The position numbers and the translations under genes were made by a program. A stretch of 64,000 nucleotides of DNA from Glebionis coronaria (Eukaryota > Streptophyta > Magnoliopsida > Asterales > Asteraceae), in assembly GCA_025667525.1 (NCBI GenBank), contig CM046882.1, positions 216,302,592 through 216,366,591 of the forward strand, given 5' to 3'. The first letter of the stretch is position 1. Each line of letters starts with the position of its first letter. The notes under the pieces are model-generated. The model did no database searches. It was not told where the DNA came from and was given only the letters and a program-made list of their open reading frames with translations. Positions 32,272 through 40,863 of the stretch are shown here, piece by piece.

Positions 32272-34240
32272 ATGCGGGGATCGAGTCGAGCTCATGACTC
32301 GGTTAACAAAAACGAGGTGCCTTGTGGGGGAGTCCCATACATTCTATCTTCTTTCTATTTTCTAACACCTAATAAGGCTTGATCTTTCAAGCTCGTGCTC
32401 GTGTTTTGTTGTGTTGTGATCTTAGGTACGACCCTTATCTTTGAAGACTCTCGTGTTCGGTTTTTGCCGGTCCACTTGATCTTCCATTCATTGAATGCCA
32501 AAAAGGGGCACACACTTTCTTACCCTTGATTATTATTGACTAACGTTTTTTCTTGAGGCATAATTAATAAACGGCTTATAGATTTGCGTGCTCTTTCCAT
32601 GATAGAATATTGCATTAGACTCTTCGTGTTTTAGCAAGGGGGTGTTACTCTTGAGCTAAGAAACATTGAGGACAATGTTTGGTTTTAGCATGGGGGAGTC
32701 AATCGATATAATCGCTTGCAATTGCTTTTGTCGTGTCCAAACGTATTGTTTTTCTCATTTTTCAATAAAATTTTAAATTTTTTGGTGTTCTTTTTAAGTT
32801 TTAATAAATAAAATAAGTGTTTTTGACACGAATGTAGGCTTTAAATAAGAATAGTTTTTGACTCGACTCGGTTTTTAACCATAGCTTTTCCTTAACGTAT
32901 TTAAATTAAGTTTTGCTAGGCTATTATATAGGGAGCTTTAAAACACGAAGGTCTTAATTCATACGAGTTAAGAACAAGAACTTTTCGCAAGTTCCTATAA
33001 TTGATCCTAGAAAGTCGTTTATCAAGGGAACTTTAAAACGCAAATTCTAAAACTTGCAAAAGTATAAGAAGATGAAAGATCCTATAGATGACTTGAAAAC
33101 CCAAAACTTTGATTTGATAGGATAAGTATCCATTGATTTCATTCTTGGAATTTTACAATATGGAGAACAAGAGATTATAGAGCCAATTATAAGTGTGGTA
33201 TTCTTTCGGGAATTTATGTGAGTAAATTATGAGCCTATTCTCCCATCGCTTGTTAATAAATTTTAATTGCAATAAATAAGGTTGAACGATTTGAAAAGTT
33301 ACTTAGCTTCTAGCCCAATATCGTTTAAAAGTTGCTCGGTATGGATTAGAGTTCATAGCCAAGGCATAACTTATTGAAGCGGGATGCGAAGATTGGCAAG
33401 TCCAAAAAGGTCCTAACAAGACATGAGGGCTATGTTTTATTGCTAAAGATCTCAAGTGATGTGAAGACTCATTTATCAAAAATCAATATGAAGGATCGAG
33501 ACACACGACGAAAAGCAAAATACTCCCAAAAGTCATGGAGAAGTCTATCCAAAAAGACCAAAAATAAGGTATGAGGATAAATGAAGCCAAGTCCAAAAAG
33601 GAGGCGAATCGTTGTTAATCAAAATCCCAAGTAAAGATTGGAGAAAAATGAAGAAGTCGTGGTCCAAGTATGAATCTCTCAAAACTTCAAGTGAAGAAAT
33701 ATTATGAAGAGAAGACCATTATTTCGTGAACGTCTCTCAAGGTTGGAAAGTACTAAGTCATTGCCAAATATCGGTCCGAGAAAGGTCTCAAATCGCGAAA
33801 CAAGTTATGCCAAGATATGAACTTTATGAAGTCCCGAGAAGCAGTTTTAAAAGATTTTGTCCTTTAGCTAACTATTGATTAAATCGTTCACTTTATTTTC
33901 GGCCTAATAAATTATCGAAATAAGTCAACAATGCATCTTCGTGATCATTTAAGACAACAATAAAATATAAGAGATACACTTAGGAATAAGGGAGTCTAAG
34001 TAAATAATTAGCCCACATGAATTCGTGTTTGTCTACCAACTTATAATAACAATGATCTTGTTTTTGCACTTGGCATGGAAAAGTGAAAAGTCGAGGACGA
34101 TGAATCTATTTGAGCTTTTATGATATTTAAGTTATTTTATGTCTTTGCAAAATAAAAAGTCAAAAGTTGAATAATGGTATAGTTATAGTTTTATTTTATC
34201 ATTGCGTGAGGACACGGCAATTGCTTAGCATGAAGGAATT
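32272..34240 (+). promoter_or_regulatory. 3' non-coding region of element E
   Basis: No supported gene. Features shared with B: the block 32274-32340 with hairpin CGAGTC/GACTCG (32282-32301), hairpin AAACATTG/CAATGTTT with AGGA loop (32661-32680), PPT-like motifs at 32633 and 32688, and the last 250 bp. A 66-codon frame at 33374-33574 looks non-coding. Confidence 0.7.
34228..34240 (+). promoter_or_regulatory. PPT of element E
   Basis: AGCATGAAGGAAT directly precedes the 3' LTR start. It is less purine-rich than the upstream copies (AGCATGGGGGA at 32688), which may mean mutation or that another copy serves as primer. Confidence 0.55.
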
Positions 34241-34311
34241 TGATATGAGTGTTTTTACTCATATCATTTGTAGCTAGAAACAATGAATTATTGTGTGATT
34301 TATATCATATA
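34241..34311 (+). repeat. 3' LTR of element E, part 1
   Basis: The first 71 bp of the LTR, identical in start to 25170-25240, including the terminal inverted repeat. It is cut by F; ATATA (34307-34311) is F's TSD. Confidence 0.92.
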
Positions 34312-34641
34312 TGTAGAATATTGATAATCAATGAATCTATGAAGGGGTTTGTTGATTTCTAGAGAGAGAAAGTTAGAGAGAGAAAGTGAGAGAAACTATG
34401 TGTATTTCAATAAAATGAAACTAGAAAAGTGACAACAACCAACCCCTTTCCATGGTGGAAAGGGGTATTTATACTCCAAGCTTACATTGGGCTTGGGCCG
34501 GTCCATGACAAGCCCATGGACCGGTTCTTACTTAACTTAATAAGTAACTAATGACTATTTTCTAACTACGAGCTATTACAACATAAATATTATTGTGGAG
34601 TGACCGATACTTCTAATATACGTAAAAACGTATTTCTAACA
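34312..34641 (-). repeat. 3' LTR of element F
   Basis: 330 bp, TGTTAGAAAT to TTCTACA on the element strand. TATAAATA is at 34473-34466, followed at once by perfect 10-bp arms CCCCTTTCCA (34443-34452) and TGGAAAGGGG (34456-34465). A second perfect 10-bp inverted repeat (CCGGTCCATG and CATGGACCGG, 34498-34524) lies upstream of TATA, and ATACGT/ACGTAT (34618-34633) lies eight bases inside the LTR start. Confidence 0.93.
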
Positions 34642-34655
34642 ATCTCCCCCTAAGG
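34642..34655 (-). promoter_or_regulatory. PPT of element F
   Basis: The element strand reads CTTAGGGGGAGAT directly before the LTR start. Similar TTAAGGGGGAG motifs occur at 36499-36510, 36704-36715 and 42149-42161. Confidence 0.8.
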
Positions 34656-36898
34656 GAGGTCACTCCACGTTACAAAGTTCTAAGCCTAGCATACTATACT
34701 AAGTCTTCGTTCTTTAGCTCGTAGCCTTTTCTTCTTTTCTTTCTTTTGTTGTGAATATGTTGGTTTGATCTTTTTGGCTTTGGCTTGAGAGCATTGTTCT
34801 TTGGCCTTTCACGTGCGATCTTTGCCTCTCTTGTGAATTTGCCTCCTCGTGACTCCATGTTCCACACACTTATGTCTTTTTGTTGAATTCTCGAAAGTTT
34901 CAGAGTTTGGTACAGCGGAAGACTTTATCTTGTACTTTCTTGAATTTTTGCTAAACTTTGATGCAGAAAAACATAAGCATGTGGGAACGACTTCTACAGG
35001 TACACCGCAACACCACCGTCTTCACTGGTACACAGCAACGCCACCGTCTTCAACAGGTACACAGCAACGCCACCGTCTTTAACAGGTACACAGCAACGAC
35101 ACGAATAAAATGGCTTTGAACATTTTATTCTAATTCGGTAGCATTTTACCTCCGGTCGGTGAAGACCGTTGGACGATATTAGATATCATACCCGTGACGG
35201 ATAGTTTCAATTAAGTAACTTCCTGACAGGATTTCGCGGGTAAACACGTTCTCTTTATTCGACCGTCCAAAGCTGGCTGCGAACATAAAGAGTGAATCAC
35301 TTGGATAAATTATCCTTGTGATTTGAAGTCGTCAATTCATGAAACCTAGAACAAGTGAATTTCAATTAAGATTTTCACCATCGTTGCTTTCCAGTTGTCA
35401 CGAGCTTAATTCATAAAGAATCTTGCACGTCACCTACCAAGTGCTGTTTGATGTTGACACTAGAAGGATTTCCACTCGTCACTGTGGTCAATAAAGAGTC
35501 ACTCTGAGTGTTCTGGCAAGATCATATGATAATGCGAAGAGGCCTGGAACGAGTTTAAGTTCAATTAAGAATTAAACCACTTTTACCTTCCAGTTTTTCA
35601 CAAGATTGGTTCTAAAAGAACCGCACGTGTAACCTACCATGAGCTTGTTTGATGTTGGCTCAAGCAGGATTTCCATCTTCATTGTAATACTTGCGTATTA
35701 CTCGGATGTTCTGGCAATATTACAGGAATACTGCGTAGGACTCATGAAAATCTCTTACTTTTCACAGTGTGTGAGAAAGCAAGGACTAAATGGAAAGTGT
35801 CCTATGAGACTTTTGATGATCTCTTGGCTCTAGACTCGATTGTGCGTTTTGATTTAGTGAGCGATGGCTGGAGAGGAGTGCCACCTTTTCAATACCAGTC
35901 TATTCGGAGTGAATAAACCAATAGATAACGTGTTGATCTCCGTGTGATTAAAACAAATACCTTTTGAGAGATATTTGAGTTAGCTGGGAAGGTTGTGCCT
36001 TGCATCACTGGGTCCATGATGTCTTTCTTCAATACCGAGAATCATTAGCAAAAATGACCTCAATAGCATATGTATTGACCCGGTTTCTGCCTAAAGTTGT
36101 AAGGAGGGCTTCTTTCTTTACACCCTTTATCTTTACAATTCTTTTTCATTCTTCAACCCCTTCAATGCTTACCAATACGTCATCACTAGCACCTTGTTGT
36201 GATTGTTCCAGTGCTAGCTTAAGTACTTGGTCGGCATTCAGCTACGTTCACATTCTTTCTCCATCTTTCCTAGGACTTCTAATTCTATCTAGGGAATTTT
36301 CCTTGGGAAGATTCCATCGGCTCTGATGAATCATTGGACTAGACCTATTCCTACCACCCTTTTGTCACCACATCCGTCATGAATTAAGCGTGTTTTGGGA
36401 AGGAATTGCCACCATGAAAAATCATTGAAAATCACCTAAGGTACTTGTGATATTAAAATCAAAAGTTTTGTACCTTAGGTGTTTTGTTCATCAAAAACGC
36501 TCCCCCTTAACACGTGCTTAACACATATTAAGTTGGATTATCGTTAAGTCTTTTTCATCTTTTAGCCAAGTATCACTTACGTCTCCTTAATCCCATTTTA
36601 TCCCCTTATCCAAAATGTTAACCATTAATATTTGGGATATTGAATGGATTAACCGGTCTTTGGATAAAAATGAAATCGATGTTTGGCCATAGAACAAGTT
36701 ATTGCTCCCCCTTAATTTAATAAGGGATAGTTGTAGTGCTTTAGTATGATATATTTTGAAAGATTTAGAATCTCATGAGAAATTCTTGACAAATTATCAT
36801 ACCTTAACACTACATCAAGCCATTAAAGCACATTATTCACAAATATACATATTCACAATTGAAAACCAATATAAAGTGGACCTGAAGTGTACGACCCA
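34656..36898 (-). other. Non-coding region between the extra ORF and the 3' LTR of F
   Basis: 2.2 kb with no coding frame I trust. It holds a minisatellite (34996-35093), a diverged tandem duplication of about 195 bp (about 35360-35525 and 35559-35722, both containing TTCAATTAAG, CCTACCA, GTTTGATGTTG and GTTCTGGCAA), and two PPT-like motifs near 36505 and 36709. Confidence 0.6.
34996..35093. repeat. Minisatellite downstream of the extra ORF
   Basis: A unit of about 28 bp with CAGGTACACAGCAACGCCAC and CGTCTT is repeated about three and a half times; the copies are close to identical. Confidence 0.75.
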
Positions 36899-39800
36899 TT
36901 AGATGGATCGTTGCAGTAGCTTGTGGTGCACTAAATATGGTCTTCCACCAACGAACCTTTCCAAGCTCCTCATCAATCTACGTTCACGGAGCTTTTGATC
37001 AATCTTCTTGATCACGTACTTTGCCATCTGCCGGTAACCCGGATGCCAATCCTCCGTCATCTCTGGCAAAGTCCCACCCGAGTTCAGATGCTCCAACTTT
37101 CCTCTGACTTGTAGAAGGGTTCCATCACTGTACTTGTGGAGCTCACCCACCCTCATAAACTTCATCAAACCTCGACTGTTCAAGTAGAAAATACCGTAAT
37201 TCGGGACATAAATGCCGGTATAGGGACATCTTTCTACATGTTGAGGTAGCACTTGATTCACAGGACGGGTTAAGTTGAGCTTCCTTTGGTAGCTTTCGAC
37301 TCCCAACTGCAGATCTTCAACTCGTGTCTTGATGACAACGCTTCGTGTGAACATACGAAGTGCTGTATTCAAAGCAATGAGGTATTCACGAGGAATATGT
37401 GTGAGTTGATCTCGGGTCATCAGAAGCAGCATATCTTCGATATCCTCAAGGCAAATGATGGAAAAATCTCCCTGCTGGATTTTGTATTCCCTGTCATCCT
37501 CCCTTTTCAAGCGAATCTCCGTCACATGATAATAGCCATTCTTGGCTTCAGTTTTCAACCCTAAGATGCTAGAGATGCGGATATCGGATCTAACGATACT
37601 TCCAGAATTGACTAGACAGCAACCCCTGTACGCCCTTCGGACTCGTTCGTCCCAATGAGATGCACCTATGACAGCATACATATCATAATTACGATTTATC
37701 TTTGGGACCCAGAGTCGGTTTACCTTTTCCTCGATAAAGGGTATTGTCCCCCAGTTGGCAGCTTTCAGTAAGGTCAGGGAGGTTGCGTACTTTGATGACC
37801 CCTTCAGAAGATACACGAGATCATTGGTGACGAAGAAGTCAAGAGCGATCTGATTATCTTGAGAGGGATCCATTGGAGGTGGAGCTCTTTCTGATTCATG
37901 AAGGCCTGGTCGTTGAACGGTATTCAGAGCCTTCAGGATCTCATCGGCATAATACTCAAACTCCATTTGGGTTAACCGGGTTTTGGCGCGAAGTCTCTTA
38001 TCCTTCAACGCTTTCTTCACCAAGGATGGAGTAACCAAAGTCTTATACTCATGAGCAAAAAATGCACATAAGTCAATCGGACTTCGGATACGGAGATACA
38101 ACACATCTTTGTCAGCGTCTGTGATCGGATCATATTGTGCTGCTGCCGTGATCCAAGCCTGTGGTGGTGCAGTCTCGTCTATCTCCAACGTGTCTGCCCA
38201 GTCTCGTGTGCTTGGTTCAGGAACCGTAGATTGTTGTGCTTGTTGTAGAGGAGTAGAAGTGCGAACATCTGTTGGTTCAGTTTCAGGCATTTCGGCAGTG
38301 TCGTGAACGGGTGAGTGTTGTGCAGCTTCGGGTTCCGTTACTGATTCTGCAATCACAGGAGCAACAACAACAGAACTAATGGGGTTAGTGGTAATAGGTA
38401 AAGATACAGCAATATAGGTACCGGGAACCGATGACGCTGTAGTGGCATTCACATCGTGGCGCCACTTAGTTCGTCTTGATTCCGATGATGTAGATTTGTC
38501 CTTCTGTGCTGCATCTTTCTTGGACTTGGTTCCAGTCTTAGCAGTTTTCTTGGAGCTGGTAACCTTGTCTCCCTCTTTAGGCTGTTCACCCCCATCATCA
38601 TCCTGATTGTCATCCCCGTTACTACCCCTAGCACTCTCCTCATTCCCATCACCACCATCATCGCCATCATCATCATCCTCCTCCTCGTCATCATCATCCT
38701 CATGCTTATCCTCATCATCACCATCATCGTCATCCTTTTCCTCTTCTTCTCCTTCTTCTTCCTCTTCCTCTTCACCAGTACCCTCTTCCTGCTCACTTTC
38801 TTCCCTTTCTTCTTCAGGTAGAATGTGATAAGGTACCACACTTCCAAACGTTTTGAATAACCTATCAACCTCCATAATAGCATCATTCAGGGATTTGTAT
38901 AGAGCCCGTTGAATCCTAGACTTATCAAACGATCCAAGTTCCACCATACGAGCCTTAAGGATCTTCTTCAATTCAAAATCCGTCAAGTCATAAGCAATCT
39001 TGTAGGCGGCTTCTGAAGGATTGGATGATTTGATCATCAAGTTGTCAGCAGCAAGTGTCTTCAACTCATCACGCAGTTTAGGCATTAGGGATTCAACGGA
39101 TTCTTGCACTCTTTCTTCCACAGAGGCTTCAAGTGCTTCTTTTTGCTCTTTGTATTTATCCCTCATCGCTTGAAGTCTGGTGATACGTGCAGCATGCTTA
39201 TCAGCCTCAGCCTGCTTAACCCGAGCTAGTTCTTCTGCATGTGCTTTTCGAGTCACCTCCATATCTGCAGCGAACCTAGCAATCATCTCCTCTTGGGCTC
39301 TCCTAAATGCTTCTTCACTTTGAGCTCGTCTTTGTAACTCTTGGCGAAGTTCATCCATTTCGCGTTTGTGATTATCCACATGTTTATCCAACATTTCGGC
39401 CATCACCAATGCAGCCATGGTAGATGTTGCAGAGCTGCTCTGGGTTGATTGGAGAGGCTCGGTTGTTACTGCGGTACTAAGGAAGGGAATTGTCGGTGGT
39501 GGAAGAAATGGTGTTGACGCCGGTCTGGTTGGTAAGGGTTGGATTTGTGGAGGTTGAGTTTCTAAAGGTTGAGTTGACATCATGATCGTAGGAGCAACAG
39601 ACTCCTTTTCCACACTTGCTGAAATAGGGATTGATGGCTCCTTCGAAGTGGAATAATGTTCAGGTGACCCAAACTCATCAACATCATCTGGTTCCACGTA
39701 CTCATCCTCAACATCTACCCTTGCACCTGAACCACTACCGCCAGTATCTTTCCTACTCCTTTGAATAGCTATCTTCATCATTTGTTTCTCAGTTTTATCA

Positions 39801-40858
39801 AGAGTAGGATCAACAACGTCTTCTTCGTCACGTAGACGCATCTCATCAGCCTTACCCTTTCCCTTCTTACCCTCTGTCTTCTTCTTCTTGGTTTCGGGTT
39901 CAGGTAACGCAGCTGGTTGTTTGCGTTTACCTTTACTCTTAACCGTTGTAGACGAGTCTTCTCCAGTCTGAAGGTTTGCTTTCAGCTTTTTGATTTCTAT
40001 CTGCAGTAGCTTGTAATCAGCAGAACCTTTGATTTTCTCAGACATAAGGTAATCAGGAATAGGACCCGGAATCACACCAATAGACGGTCCTTCATGCCTC
40101 AGATCCACAGTATCATCAGCTTCTTCAGTGTGATAGCGACTTGCTGCACGCCTATCAATAGTAGCATCATTCTTCATAAAATAATTAATGATAAGCTTGA
40201 TAAACCGAGGATAAGGAAAGAAGTTTGTCTTCAGCTTCTTGTTATAGAAGAGTTGAAAGGTGAATTCTTCCCATATCAACAAAGCATAATCTGAATTTGC
40301 AGCTTTGTACATGCCATAGAAGAGGTTTATTATAGGACTGCGCAAAGCATCATGGCCACTCGTTTTTGGTGTAAGACATCTACTGAGAATACCCATCAAT
40401 GCTCTCCAAGGTTGTCCTACTTTAGCAGTCGTAAACTCAGACGCAACTCGTATTTCCGGACATCCAAGAGCGTCAAATAACTCCATGAGTTCATCTTTAG
40501 TAGGATCCCTCGAGAATGACATGCCTTTGGGTGTATCCCGTATACCAAGAATCTTACGGAAGTCTGAAACTGTGAGTGTCTGCTGCTTGTTGTCGATGGT
40601 GAAGGTGATCTTGTTTGAAGTGATTTCCTTGGTAGCCCAAAATTCATACATATACTCATAAGGCACCGAGGCACTACTTCTCAAAGCATTCTTAAAATGG
40701 GATTGATCAAGGATCGCAATGGCTACTTTAAATCCATGGTGAGTGGATTTTGAGATTTGCTTTAGCCGGTAGTTGTTGGGTATAAACTTAAGGGTTCGTG
40801 CTTTAGCAATATCGGCTTCTATAGAGTCTTGGATTGCTTGTACTGTTGGATTAGTCAT
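36899..40858 (-). CDS. Large extra ORF of element F (1,319 aa, intact, function unknown)
   Basis: The longest intact frame in the window, between pol and the 3' LTR in the sense direction. Residues about 40-240 form a compact domain (FWATKEITSNKITF, PWRALMGILSRCL, DYALLIWEEFTFQL, FPYPRFIKLIINYF). About 300-340 is Lys-rich (KSKGKRKQP, KKKKTEGKKGKGK), like a nuclear localisation signal. About 410-480 is Pro/Thr/Ser-rich. About 490-600 is a charged coiled coil (REMDELRQELQRR). About 680-752 is an Asp/Glu tract. About 925-1260 is a second domain with NRNYDMYAVIGASHWDER, ICLEDIEDMLLLM and VEDLQLGVESYQRKLNLT. No transmembrane segment or signal peptide, so it is not a normal env. Similar proteins occur, as I recall, in Asteraceae copia elements, sometimes misannotated as host enzymes. 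It is intact while gag-pol is broken. Confidence 0.85.
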   Translation of the reverse strand: MTNPTVQAIQDSIEADIAKARTLKFIPNNYRLKQISKSTHHGFKVAIAILDQSHFKNALRSSASVPYEYMYEFWATKEITSNKITFTIDNKQQTLTVSDFRKILGIRDTPKGMSFSRDPTKDELMELFDALGCPEIRVASEFTTAKVGQPWRALMGILSRCLTPKTSGHDALRSPIINLFYGMYKAANSDYALLIWEEFTFQLFYNKKLKTNFFPYPRFIKLIINYFMKNDATIDRRAASRYHTEEADDTVDLRHEGPSIGVIPGPIPDYLMSEKIKGSADYKLLQIEIKKLKANLQTGEDSSTTVKSKGKRKQPAALPEPETKKKKTEGKKGKGKADEMRLRDEEDVVDPTLDKTEKQMMKIAIQRSRKDTGGSGSGARVDVEDEYVEPDDVDEFGSPEHYSTSKEPSIPISASVEKESVAPTIMMSTQPLETQPPQIQPLPTRPASTPFLPPPTIPFLSTAVTTEPLQSTQSSSATSTMAALVMAEMLDKHVDNHKREMDELRQELQRRAQSEEAFRRAQEEMIARFAADMEVTRKAHAEELARVKQAEADKHAARITRLQAMRDKYKEQKEALEASVEERVQESVESLMPKLRDELKTLAADNLMIKSSNPSEAAYKIAYDLTDFELKKILKARMVELGSFDKSRIQRALYKSLNDAIMEVDRLFKTFGSVVPYHILPEEEREESEQEEGTGEEEEEEEGEEEEKDDDDGDDEDKHEDDDDEEEDDDDGDDGGDGNEESARGSNGDDNQDDDGGEQPKEGDKVTSSKKTAKTGTKSKKDAAQKDKSTSSESRRTKWRHDVNATTASSVPGTYIAVSLPITTNPISSVVVAPVIAESVTEPEAAQHSPVHDTAEMPETEPTDVRTSTPLQQAQQSTVPEPSTRDWADTLEIDETAPPQAWITAAAQYDPITDADKDVLYLRIRSPIDLCAFFAHEYKTLVTPSLVKKALKDKRLRAKTRLTQMEFEYYADEILKALNTVQRPGLHESERAPPPMDPSQDNQIALDFFVTNDLVYLLKGSSKYATSLTLLKAANWGTIPFIEEKVNRLWVPKINRNYDMYAVIGASHWDERVRRAYRGCCLVNSGSIVRSDIRISSILGLKTEAKNGYYHVTEIRLKREDDREYKIQQGDFSIICLEDIEDMLLLMTRDQLTHIPREYLIALNTALRMFTRSVVIKTRVEDLQLGVESYQRKLNLTRPVNQVLPQHVERCPYTGIYVPNYGIFYLNSRGLMKFMRVGELHKYSDGTLLQVRGKLEHLNSGGTLPEMTEDWHPGYRQMAKYVIKKIDQKLRERRLMRSLERFVGGRPYLVHHKLLQRSI

Positions 40859-40863
40859 TGTAT

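Noticed and set aside
38607..38828. Plus-strand poly-Ser frame
   Set aside because: Shadow of the Asp/Glu codon tract of the 1,319-residue ORF on the other strand.
36899..40858. Reading the extra ORF as a retroviral envelope or a terpene synthase
   Set aside because: No signal peptide, membrane anchor or fusion-like segment; no terpene synthase motifs. Database names of that kind for similar proteins are, I believe, annotation errors.
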